DNA of 40,869 nucleotides, taken from contig DAOUMU010000154.1 of NCBI GenBank assembly GCA_034409055.1, forward strand, positions 1 through 40,869, read 5' to 3'. Below the pieces are notes generated by a model. The model was not told the DNA's origin, made no database searches, and worked only from the letters and a program-made list of their open reading frames with translations. Both the position numbers and the translations under genes were made by a program. This document shows positions 24,673-31,783 of the stretch, piece after piece; the first letter of the stretch is position 1, and each line of letters starts with the position of its first letter. The DNA is from DAOUMU01 sp034409055 (GTDB taxonomy: Bacteria; Chloroflexota; Anaerolineae; 4572-78; J111).

Positions 24673-25606
24673 ACTTAGACAACTGTTCCGCAATTTGCCG
24701 ACACTGGTGCCGAATCATTCCCAGCGGCACGTTCGAACTGAGGGCCAGGGATAACAAGATTCCCTCACTCAGACTGAGGGAATAAAGGCGATACTCGGTC
24801 CCTTCATGCAAGCTTTGCCCAAAGCGGCCAGCCGGTTCGCCCAAGAAGTCAGCCGCCTGAGCCGCCGCCCGGGCACTTTGGGCCACCAGCATAGCTAATT
24901 CCTGACATTGGCCTCGGCTCAGCATACCGGCCTGGGCAATCAACTCCGGGCCGGCAATGAGCAAAATAGCCTCTGCTCGCACCTCGCGGTTCAGATCATC
25001 CAGCAAACGCAAGATTTCAGCTTCATTAGCGCGCAAAAACCTGATTGTTTCTTGGGGCACGGTCACTATGGTCAGGGTTGGGGCTGCTTCTGCAACAACT
25101 TCGGCGGCCCCAGGCTCTGGTTGAGCTTTAGGGGACGGGGCTTCCTGGGCAGCGGTTGGCAACCCTACGTTTTGGATAGAGGGAGGAGCAGAGGCTGGCG
25201 AGGCATCAGGCTCAACCGGATGCGTACTGGCCGGGCTGCGACGATGCCCAATGGCCCGATCAATCAAATCAGGTAAATCACCAACGAAGAAAGGTTTGGT
25301 TAAAACTCCGTCGATATTAAGGGCCTCCACTTTCTTGGGCAACTTTTGACCCATGAGCGGGATTATCATAATTCGCATCTCACTCTTGGCCTCGCGCACA
25401 GCCTGGATCAGGGTGAGTGGTGACATGTCTGCCAGAGCCAGGTCAATGATAACCAGATCAAAATTTTCTTCAACGACAACTTCCAACGCATCGCTGCCGG
25501 TGTGTACACATTTGGCTTTGTAGTGACCGCTATTTTCCAGCCCCTCTTTGAGCATCAGGCCGAAGCCTTCATCGCTGTCAACTACAAGGATATTTGGCAT
25601 CGCCAT
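24665..25606 (-). CDS. Receiver domain fused to a Roadblock/LC7-like domain
   Basis: A 313-residue cytoplasmic protein. The N-terminal receiver domain (about 5-120) has acidic residues Asp10 and Asp12, phospho-acceptor Asp55 (VIIDLALAD) and Lys104 (VLTKPFF). The switch Thr is missing (MIIPLMG). A Pro/Ala-rich linker (about 123-190) leads to a C-terminal domain of about 120 residues. That domain's pattern (EAILLIAGPELIAQAG, LAMLVAQSARAA, YRLYSLSLSEGILLSLAL, NVPLGMIRHQCRQIAEQL) fits Roadblock/LC7, which often regulates small GTPases such as MglA. No GTPase lies nearby. The gene has a clean promoter at 25730-25758. The Roadblock call is from pattern, so medium confidence. Confidence 0.75.
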   Translation of the reverse strand: MAMPNILVVDSDEGFGLMLKEGLENSGHYKAKCVHTGSDALEVVVEENFDLVIIDLALADMSPLTLIQAVREAKSEMRIMIIPLMGQKLPKKVEALNIDGVLTKPFFVGDLPDLIDRAIGHRRSPASTHPVEPDASPASAPPSIQNVGLPTAAQEAPSPKAQPEPGAAEVVAEAAPTLTIVTVPQETIRFLRANEAEILRLLDDLNREVRAEAILLIAGPELIAQAGMLSRGQCQELAMLVAQSARAAAQAADFLGEPAGRFGQSLHEGTEYRLYSLSLSEGILLSLALSSNVPLGMIRHQCRQIAEQLSKFI

Positions 25607-25729
25607 ATTGTTCTTTTCCGTGCAATTTAAAAAATTAACCGATCATGCGTATTTGACAGGGTCATTACGCACAACCGGCAAATATATAAAAAAATTAATG
25701 TGCCACTTTTTACATTGGGCTTTTTAATC

Positions 25730-25758
25730 ATTGTAACGTTATTTTTCTTTATTGACAA
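25730..25758 (-). promoter_or_regulatory. Sigma-70 type promoter of the receiver-Roadblock gene
   Basis: On the minus strand TTGTCA (25753-25758) and TACAAT (25730-25735) are spaced by 17 bases. The transcript would start near 25723, giving a leader of about 115 bases to the ATG at 25606. Besides this promoter and the repeat at 25762-25826, the gap 25607-25843 shows nothing else. Confidence 0.7.
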
Positions 25759-25761
25759 ATT

Positions 25762-25826
25762 CAAAATTTTGCAGCCTGTGCAATTGGAAGGTAAGCTAAT
25801 TGCACAGGTCGAAATTTTGCAACCTG
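25762..25826. repeat. Nested direct and inverted repeat; possible terminator of the anti-sigma gene
   Basis: CCTGTGCAATT (25775-25785) faces AATTGCACAGG (25798-25808), an 11-bp perfect stem with a 12-base loop. Around it AAATTTTGCA(G/A)CCTG occurs twice as a direct repeat (near 25764 and 25811). Read on the minus strand, the stem is followed shortly by AAAATTTTG, so it may end the sigma/anti-sigma transcript. Confidence 0.5.
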
Positions 25827-25843
25827 AAGGAGTTTAATAGCGG

Positions 25844-27322
25844 CTATCTCTGTTTTCTGATAATCAACCAAACCACCAGTCCAATGACGATGAGAACCCC
25901 CAGTAGAACAATGCCCGTGACAATGAGCCGAACAGGCACGTTGGCAGAGGGTCCTACTTCGGTCACCCCCGGTATTGGGGGCGGGGCTATAGTAGAGGTG
26001 GCCGTGGGGATAAACGTTACCCTGGCCACGACCGTGGGGGTAGATGTGGCTGTAGGTTGTTGAGTAGCCGCCTGCGGGCTGGTGGTATAAAAGAAAACCG
26101 AGGCAACCACTGGCTCTTCCACCGCGGCCGAAGTAATGATAATCTGATAATTAGCCGGTTCCGTCGCAAATAGATCCTTATCCGCTCGTCCGGTTTGGGC
26201 GCGGATGGTGAAAGAAAACTGGCCATTGGCCCGGACCACGGTTTGCAGACTGGTAGGATCAGCCCACTGGTCAAACGGCTGGTTATTGCGCTGCAACGTG
26301 GCCAACAGAGTGTTCCCCGGCTTTACCTCTATCAGGCCTTCGATTTGAATGAGCCCCGGCGTTACCCGCACCCTCTGATTTTGGATCTCCACCGGGCGTG
26401 GGGCGGGGGCGCCACCTGGCTCCAAATTTGGACCTGGTTCGGTTTCAGGGGGTTGAGCCGGTTCACCTGCGGTGGTTGGGGACACTGGTGGTGCTGGGGC
26501 TGCTTTTTCGGCCAGGGCCTCCTCCTCCTCCGCTGCGGCAGTTGGAGTGGCCAGGACAGCCGTCGTAGGGGCAGGAGAGGCCGTTGGAGTCACGCCTCCC
26601 CCAACGCCGGCATCTTGCTCTGCCACTTCGCTTTCGGTGGGCTCACCGGCCATCGAGAACGTGTCTTCGGCCGCTTCGTCGGCAGCCGGGACTTCTGCCT
26701 CGACTTCTAGCTCCACGGTCTCAACTTCTTTCTCGACGAGGGGCTCAGCCGGGGCTGCTTCCTCAGCGGCCGCCTCGGCCGGAACTTCTTCTTCCTCGGC
26801 GGCCTGCTCGACCGGTGCTGCTTCTTCCGCAGCGGCTGGCTCGGCCGGGACTTCTTCCTTGGCGGCTCCAACTCCCTCCCTGCTCGTCGCGGTAGCTGGC
26901 GGGGCGGCGCTCTGTTCCAGACGGGCGATCTCAGCCGCCGGGTATGTGCTACGGCCAAATTGCCGGCTCAGAAAAAGCCCCCCGATTGTCAGCACGCACA
27001 ATAGCGTAGCTGCCAACATGGCCCAACCCCTGGCCCAAGTTGGTAGGCGAAAGTACTTGCGGGCAACAGGAGGCGCTGAGACCTGGACGTCCGCCTCTGA
27101 GAGTGTGAATGGACGGGGAGCAGGCACTTGCGGCAGGGCCGCCACCAGGGCCACCGTTTGGCGGAGCGTTTCCAGTTCCTGCCGCAGTTCGGCGGAATCG
27201 GCCAGTACCTGCTCTACCAGGGCTCGTTCCTCGGCGGTCACTTCGTCATCCAGATAAGGCGAAAGTAGATCACGCACGTCCTCTATATTTAATTGATCGG
27301 GTTGATCATGAGCCGTCATCAT
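25844..27322 (-). CDS. Membrane anti-sigma factor with long acidic outer loop
   Basis: A 492-residue protein 17 bases after the ECF sigma gene. Residues 12-62 form a helical anti-sigma domain (LSPYLDDEVTAEERALVEQVL), like the zinc-finger anti-sigma family, but the His and Cys zinc ligands are absent. A membrane span lies at about 98-118. Then comes a Glu/Ala/Pro-rich stretch (about 135-300), a small beta domain (about 320-430; GLIQIEGLIEVKPGN), and a second span at about 467-487 with a basic end. Both ends should be inside and about 345 residues outside. It should hold the sigma factor until an outer signal acts. ATG 27317-27319 is an alternative start. Confidence 0.82.
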   Translation of the reverse strand: MMTAHDQPDQLNIEDVRDLLSPYLDDEVTAEERALVEQVLADSAELRQELETLRQTVALVAALPQVPAPRPFTLSEADVQVSAPPVARKYFRLPTWARGWAMLAATLLCVLTIGGLFLSRQFGRSTYPAAEIARLEQSAAPPATATSREGVGAAKEEVPAEPAAAEEAAPVEQAAEEEEVPAEAAAEEAAPAEPLVEKEVETVELEVEAEVPAADEAAEDTFSMAGEPTESEVAEQDAGVGGGVTPTASPAPTTAVLATPTAAAEEEEALAEKAAPAPPVSPTTAGEPAQPPETEPGPNLEPGGAPAPRPVEIQNQRVRVTPGLIQIEGLIEVKPGNTLLATLQRNNQPFDQWADPTSLQTVVRANGQFSFTIRAQTGRADKDLFATEPANYQIIITSAAVEEPVVASVFFYTTSPQAATQQPTATSTPTVVARVTFIPTATSTIAPPPIPGVTEVGPSANVPVRLIVTGIVLLGVLIVIGLVVWLIIRKQR

Positions 27323-27336
27323 CCTATCTCGATAGG
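27323..27336 (-). promoter_or_regulatory. Hairpin at the anti-sigma ribosome site
   Basis: CCTATC-TC-GATAGG is a perfect 6-bp inverted repeat in the 17-base gap between the sigma stop and the anti-sigma ATG. It contains the only purine-rich ribosome-binding candidate (GATAGG). The hairpin could lower anti-sigma translation unless ribosomes arrive from the sigma gene. Confidence 0.45.
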
Positions 27337-27339
27337 TGC

Positions 27340-27930
27340 TTATTTATTAAGACGGTATTGACTCGGCAATAGTTCCTGTTGGGCCAAAAGGAAGTCTCGA
27401 AGACGCCGTCTGGCCCGACTCAGCCGTGATTTTACCGTGCCCAGGGGCTGGTCGATGATCTCTGCGATTTCTTGATAGGAAAAGCCTTGTACGTCACTTA
27501 GAACCAAAACGATGCGCTGATCTCCTGGTAATTGGGTGATACCGATTTGAATCAAATCATTTAACTCGCCCCGTAGCACCCGCTCTTCGGGACGTTCGGC
27601 ATTGCTGACCAGTTTGACCCTATCAGGGCTGGGATTTTCGGTGATCTCTTCCAGGGAAGTAGCCGGCCGGCGGCTTTTGTAGCGGATCTGATCGTAGCAA
27701 GTGTTGGCCACAATGCGCATCAGCCAGCTTTTGAAAGAGCCACCCCGGTATTGTTTGAGGGCTTTGTAAGCTTTAAGAAAGGCATCCTGACAGGCATCGG
27801 CAGCGGCTTCCTGGTGACCAATAATGCGATAAGCTATATTATAAGCCGTACCCTGATAGGCCATCACCAATTGATTAAAAGCCGCAACGCTGCCCTTTTG
27901 GGCCTCTTTTATAATCTGCGATTCGTCCAT
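27340..27930 (-). CDS. ECF (sigma-70 family) RNA polymerase sigma factor
   Basis: A 196-residue extracytoplasmic-function sigma factor of the RpoE/SigW style. Region 2 is seen in FNQLVMAYQGTAYNIAYRI and DAFLKAYKALKQYRG...SFKSWLMRIVANTCYDQIR (about 18-83). Region 4 is the helix-turn-helix LPGDQRIVLVLSDVQGFSYQEIAEIIDQPLGTVKSRLSRARRRL (about 135-178). It is co-transcribed with the anti-sigma gene that follows. It probably recognises its own special promoter, but I could not identify one upstream with confidence. The targets are unknown. Confidence 0.93.
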   Translation of the reverse strand: MDESQIIKEAQKGSVAAFNQLVMAYQGTAYNIAYRIIGHQEAAADACQDAFLKAYKALKQYRGGSFKSWLMRIVANTCYDQIRYKSRRPATSLEEITENPSPDRVKLVSNAERPEERVLRGELNDLIQIGITQLPGDQRIVLVLSDVQGFSYQEIAEIIDQPLGTVKSRLSRARRRLRDFLLAQQELLPSQYRLNK

Positions 27931-27975
27931 GATGTTTTCAGGAGTCGCTCAACTGGCTGACATTGCCTAAGCAAT

Positions 27976-28004
27976 TTGACGTATATGATTACATCGTTTA
28001 TACT
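27976..28004 (+). promoter_or_regulatory. Promoter of the tRNA-Leu gene
   Basis: TTGACG (27976-27981) and TATACT (27999-28004) are spaced by 17 bases. Transcription should start near 28011, about 90 bases before the tRNA. The sigma gene diverges on the other strand. Confidence 0.65.
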
Positions 28005-28101
28005 TAAAACGCTTATAGAGGGAGAGATGCTTTTTTGAAATGCAAAACTAAGTGGTGTTCAAAACAGTTATTATACTCTCTTTACCATCATCAAGATTCA
28101 A

Positions 28102-28184
28102 GCCGGAGTGGCGGAATTGGCAGACGCGCACGACTCAAACTCGTGTGAGCTAAGCTCATGTGGGTTCGATTCCCACCTCCGGCA
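28102..28184 (+). tRNA. tRNA-Leu (anticodon CAA)
   Basis: The acceptor arms GCCGGAG (28102-28108) and CTCCGGC (28177-28183) pair perfectly, with A as discriminator. The anticodon stem CACGA/TCGTG encloses CTCAAAC, giving anticodon CAA at 28136-28138. A long variable arm (TGAGCTAAGCTCA) marks a class II tRNA, and the T loop reads GGTTCGATTCC. The CCA end is not encoded. The length of 83 is normal for tRNA-Leu. Confidence 0.95.
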
Positions 28185-28281
28185 TCTAGTAAGATGTCAA
28201 ACGCCTGCCGCAGAATCATTGCCAGCGTGGACATTATAACATTTTTTATAGCAATGTGCTAGAGCGATTCATCATTTCGCT

Positions 28282-28295
28282 CACCAATATTGGTG
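28282..28295. promoter_or_regulatory. Perfect 14-bp palindrome
   Basis: CACCAATATTGGTG is fully symmetric and lies between the tRNA and the first paralog gene. It is a candidate operator for a dimeric regulator. No clear promoter can be placed beside it. Confidence 0.4.
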
Positions 28296-28296
28296 G

Positions 28297-28344
28297 GGCC
28301 ACTTCCTAACTTGTGTGGTTCACGGGGAAGCGGCCTTTCGTTTT
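28297..28344 (+). terminator. Probable terminator after tRNA-Leu
   Basis: GGCCACTTCC (28297-28306) and GGAAGCGGCC (28326-28335) form a 10-bp stem with one mismatch and a 19-base loop, followed by TTTCGTTTTG. It ends 16 bases before the ATG of the first paralog gene. Confidence 0.5.
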
Positions 28345-28360
28345 GATATAGTGGTTTAAA

Positions 28361-29491
28361 ATGAGCCGAAGAAGGAAAAGGGGCGGTTTAAGAATAGATC
28401 GCCGGCTACTGATCCTCTTTTCAATTACCCCTATCGGATGTTTACTGGCCCTGCTGTTAGGCTTGTTAATCGCCTGGTATTTGTTCCCGACTCGCTTTAT
28501 TAATGCCCAAATTTCAGATCTGCCCCAGGAAGAGGCCGATGAGATTGTCATCATGGCGGCGGCAGATTTTGCCGAGCACGAAGATATTGACCGGGTCCGG
28601 GAGATGTTGGCCGAATTAGAGGTCCCGAATACGCCCCAATACGTCTCCATGGTTGCCGAGCGAATGATTCGGACCAACCGTGGCCCGGTGGATGAGGATT
28701 TAGAGAATGTAGTCCGCCTGGCCGATGCGCTAGGGGTCAGCACCGTTTCGATGATCGCTTACGTATCGACGCCGACCTCTTCGCCGACGATCACCCCCAT
28801 TCCGACCGACACCCCACCCCCCACGCCGACCCCGACCAATACCCTGGTGGTTGAGGTGACGGTTGCGGCCGAGGGTGAGACCGGGGTTGAAGTTGCGGCC
28901 GAGGTTGAAGCTGCGCCGGCTGCGCCGACAGAAGAACCCCCGGCCACCGATACGCCGACTCCTGAACCTGCGGCTACGAGTACCCCGGTCCCGATACCGA
29001 CCGACACTCCTGAACCCACGGCCACCCCGGTTCCAGAGGTTGACTTTGTGATTACCAAACAGCGGTTATTGACCAAAGAGGAAAACGGGGGTTGCATGGG
29101 CATGCATAGTATCTTCATCACGGTTGTTGATGCAGCCGGTAACCCCATCAAAGGGGTTGAGATAGGCGATGTATGGGGCAATCCCGGCCCGACGACCGGC
29201 CACAAAGGGGATGACCAGCCGGGCCTGGCCATGTGGGACCTTTACAAAAATGGTTTCATCATCTTAGTTAAGAATGATCCGACGGCCGGCCGGCCGGTGA
29301 CCAGCCAGGAAAGTGAACTGCTTAGCTCAAATGATTGGGAGATTGGTATTCCGAGGCTGATCGAGGCCGGTTATTGTCCGGATGAGCCGACCTGCCGCGT
29401 CTTGTGGAATAGCGGTGTATTTGGCGAAGGGAATAACTCGCTGTGCTGGGGACACTATTCCTGGGAGGTAACGTTCCAGAGAACGTGGTAG
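28361..29491 (+). CDS. Thr-Pro-stalk single-pass surface protein, paralog 1
   Basis: A 376-residue protein with a basic start (SRRRKRGG), one membrane span (about 16-42), and a helical domain (about 55-135; REMLAELEVPNTPQYVSMVAERMI, LADALGVST). A TPTP-type linker with a Glu/Ala/Val insert (about 137-226) leads to a C-terminal beta domain (about 228-376). That domain starts VDFVITKQRLL, has SIFITVVDAAGNPIKGVEI and ends WEVTFQRTW. Four Cys lie in the last domain (near 245 and in YCPDEPTC and NSLCWGH), likely disulfide-bonded outside. The same layout occurs in the next two genes, and the last domain also in the fourth. No family name is known to me; the beta domain resembles Ig-like or carboxypeptidase-regulatory folds. 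There is no clear ribosome site. Confidence 0.8.
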   Translation: MSRRRKRGGLRIDRRLLILFSITPIGCLLALLLGLLIAWYLFPTRFINAQISDLPQEEADEIVIMAAADFAEHEDIDRVREMLAELEVPNTPQYVSMVAERMIRTNRGPVDEDLENVVRLADALGVSTVSMIAYVSTPTSSPTITPIPTDTPPPTPTPTNTLVVEVTVAAEGETGVEVAAEVEAAPAAPTEEPPATDTPTPEPAATSTPVPIPTDTPEPTATPVPEVDFVITKQRLLTKEENGGCMGMHSIFITVVDAAGNPIKGVEIGDVWGNPGPTTGHKGDDQPGLAMWDLYKNGFIILVKNDPTAGRPVTSQESELLSSNDWEIGIPRLIEAGYCPDEPTCRVLWNSGVFGEGNNSLCWGHYSWEVTFQRTW

Positions 29492-29510
29492 AAGGCGTGG
29501 AATCGAGGTT

Positions 29511-30557
29511 ATGAAGAATTCTAAAGTTTTACTCTTAATTGCCGTTATCATTGTCCCTCTTTTTTGCCTGGCCCTGGCCGTGGCCACGGTCTTTATTGGG
29601 GTGGGCATAACCTCTGCCGTGACGGCCGACGACGGTTCGACCGCAGTGGATATGAATGCGGCTGAAGTTGAGGCTGAAGTTTTACGCATTGCCAACGAGT
29701 ATGCCAGCAGAGGTGACCTGGAGGTGGCCCACGAACAGTTGGCTGCCCTCAATCTGCCTAATGCGCCGCAATATATCTCTTTTATGGTTGACCGTTACAT
29801 CCAGGAAAATCGGGACCTCGATGGTGCGGATACCCAGAATCTATTTATGTTGGCCGATGCCCTGGGGGCCAGCACCCCCTCGATGGTGGCTGCCCTGGCC
29901 ACGCCCACGCTTCCGCCTACGCCTACCCTACCGCCAACCGCCACACCCTTACCAACCGACACCCCTACCCCACCGCCACCCACTGAAGCCCCAGCCGAGT
30001 CCCCGACCGACACACCTGTCCCCACCGATGAACCTCTGCCCCCGACCGACACACCCGTCCCCCCGACCAACACGCCCGGTCCGCCGACCAACACGCCAGA
30101 GCCAACCGCTACGCCTGAACCGACCCAACCACCGGTTGATTTTGTGGTAACCCAAGCTTCTATGATCCCCAATCCCACTTACAATACCTGTCCGGGTGGC
30201 CACCAGATTTTTGTGACGGTGGTCGATGCCGCCGGTAATGCCCTGGATGGGGTGACCGTGGAAGATACCTTCCGGGCCGTGCCACCTCATATTAGCGGTG
30301 AAAAAGGTCCCGGCAAGTTGGAGTATGATCTGTGGAACAACGGCTTCTCGCTGGAGGTGACTAAAAAAGCGGATGGCTCTCCGGCCACCAGCGAGGCTAC
30401 CCCCAAGTTGAGTTCTTGGGACGAGGATATTCCCAATGAGTGGCTGATCGAGGCCAATTACTGCTTAGATATGAATGATTGCTTGCAACGTAAGAGTAGC
30501 AATCAACTGTGCCGGGGGCATTATGCTTATAATGTGACGTTTACGCGGACTTATTAG
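29511..30557 (+). CDS. Thr-Pro-stalk single-pass surface protein, paralog 2
   Basis: A 348-residue paralog of the preceding gene, 19 bases after it and probably in one transcript. A signal-anchor span lies at about 6-36. The helical domain (about 48-128) has HEQLAALNLPNAPQYISFMVDRYI and LADALGAST, matching paralog 1. The linker (about 131-208) is dominated by Pro, Thr and acidic residues. The C-terminal domain (about 209-348) has VDFVVTQASMI, HQIFVTVVDAAGNALDGVTV, YDLWNNGFSLEV and NVTFTRTY. Its Cys pattern (NTCPGG, YCLDMNDC, LCRGHY) parallels paralog 1. The function is unknown. Confidence 0.8.
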   Translation: MKNSKVLLLIAVIIVPLFCLALAVATVFIGVGITSAVTADDGSTAVDMNAAEVEAEVLRIANEYASRGDLEVAHEQLAALNLPNAPQYISFMVDRYIQENRDLDGADTQNLFMLADALGASTPSMVAALATPTLPPTPTLPPTATPLPTDTPTPPPPTEAPAESPTDTPVPTDEPLPPTDTPVPPTNTPGPPTNTPEPTATPEPTQPPVDFVVTQASMIPNPTYNTCPGGHQIFVTVVDAAGNALDGVTVEDTFRAVPPHISGEKGPGKLEYDLWNNGFSLEVTKKADGSPATSEATPKLSSWDEDIPNEWLIEANYCLDMNDCLQRKSSNQLCRGHYAYNVTFTRTY

Positions 30558-30567
30558 GATCTTAGTT

Positions 30568-30613
30568 TTGACATTATTTCACATCCGACGTAAGATATTT
30601 GGCCTAAGCCAAA
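30568..30613 (+). promoter_or_regulatory. Promoter and operator-like palindrome before paralog 3
   Basis: TTGACA (30568-30573) and TAAGAT (30591-30596) are 17 bases apart. At the expected start point lies TTTGGC-CTAA-GCCAAA (30598-30613), a perfect 6-bp inverted repeat, suitable for a repressor. It suggests that paralogs 3 and 4 can be expressed apart from 1 and 2. The rest of the gap to 30667 holds only the AGGGG ribosome site. Confidence 0.6.
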
Positions 30614-30667
30614 CAACTTAGTGACGTAGATTTAACAAAACAAACCAAAAACAGATCAGGGGTATCA

Positions 30668-31699
30668 ATGCCCGAGGAAAGCAAGGCATTGCAGCCGCCC
30701 GCTGCATCACCGGATGCGCCCCAAAGAAGGATCAGGGCCTCGGCCAAAAGGTCGAGCGATAAATGGTGGTGGATTGGCGGCTTTCTTTTTGGGTTTGCCG
30801 TTGGTCTGGCCCTATCCTTGACGTATGGCTGGGTCTTAGATCCGCGTCCGCTGCCGGTGAGACCGGCCGATTTAACCCCGCAGGACCAGACAGTTTACCT
30901 GCGCCTGATTGCCGTGGCCTTTGTCCACGACAGAAACGAGGAGCGAGCCCGGACCAGACTGGCCAAATTGGAAATGCCTGATATTGAAAAGACCGTTGTT
31001 AGCCTAACCGAGCAGTATATCGACGAAGAAAAAGATGTCAGGGATATTATGGCCTTGATTGCCTTGGCCGACGCCCTCGGGCAAACTTCCAGTGCCATGG
31101 TGCCCTTTCTGGCGACGCCGACCTCCTTACCCACCTTCACCCCGACCCGCGCTCCTACTCCGACGCCGCGTCCCACCCACACCCCGACGCCTTTGACGCC
31201 CATGCCCACCACCACTGCCACCCCGACCAAAACGGCGATGCCTACCCAAACAGCCACGCCTACCTCTTCTTCGACGCCAACACCAACCCGTACGACCACG
31301 GCCACACGCCCCCCCACCCCGACCAAAACGGCGACCCCTGGTCCTAACGCTCCCTTTGGAGTGGCTCAATCCGTTCTCCTGTGTGATAATACTATAGGAG
31401 GATTGCTAAGAATCTACGTTCGTGATAGACTGGGAATAGGCGTACCAGGTACGGAGATCGTGGTCAGTTGGCCTGGGGGTAAAGATGAGTTCTTTACCGG
31501 TTTCAAGCCCGAAATTGACCCAGGCTACGCCGATTTTCAAATGGAGCTGGGCGAGTCGTATCGGATCGAACTGGCCAACGTCGATACGGTTGGCTCGGCC
31601 CCGGAAATAATCATCGACAGCGATCATTTTTGCCCCGAGTTGCCCACCGGTATTGATCCGTCGTGGCAGATCGTATTTCAACAAGGGGCTGGCCAGTAA
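30668..31699 (+). CDS. Thr-Pro-stalk single-pass surface protein, paralog 3
   Basis: A 343-residue protein with a short basic cytoplasmic tail (about 1-32), one span (about 33-55; WWWIGGFLFGFAVGLALSL) and the helical domain (about 67-148; RTRLAKLEMPDIEKTVVSLTEQYI, LADALGQTS). A linker rich in Thr and Pro (about 150-225) leads to the C-terminal beta domain (about 228-343; GLLRIYVRDRLGIGVPGTEIVVSW, ADFQMELGESYRIELAN, WQIVFQQG). The last domain is shorter than in paralogs 1 and 2 and keeps only two Cys. It has its own promoter. The stop is 30 to 84 bases before the next gene, depending on the start chosen there. Confidence 0.8.
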   Translation: MPEESKALQPPAASPDAPQRRIRASAKRSSDKWWWIGGFLFGFAVGLALSLTYGWVLDPRPLPVRPADLTPQDQTVYLRLIAVAFVHDRNEERARTRLAKLEMPDIEKTVVSLTEQYIDEEKDVRDIMALIALADALGQTSSAMVPFLATPTSLPTFTPTRAPTPTPRPTHTPTPLTPMPTTTATPTKTAMPTQTATPTSSSTPTPTRTTTATRPPTPTKTATPGPNAPFGVAQSVLLCDNTIGGLLRIYVRDRLGIGVPGTEIVVSWPGGKDEFFTGFKPEIDPGYADFQMELGESYRIELANVDTVGSAPEIIIDSDHFCPELPTGIDPSWQIVFQQGAGQ

Positions 31700-31783
31700 C
31701 AGATCGCAGGCAGGAGGGAACCGATCGGTTTGGATCTAAAATCGATCTGCCTGCCTGTCGTGATATGTAAGGAAGGATTTGGT

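Noticed and set aside
26195..27257. Long plus-strand frames opposite the anti-sigma gene
   Set aside because: Ser/Ala-rich product is the shadow of the Glu/Ala-rich coding strand; the minus-strand gene has clear domains and an operon partner.
28102..28184. tRNA-Sec, given the nearby selA
   Set aside because: The anticodon is CAA and the variable arm and stem lengths fit tRNA-Leu.
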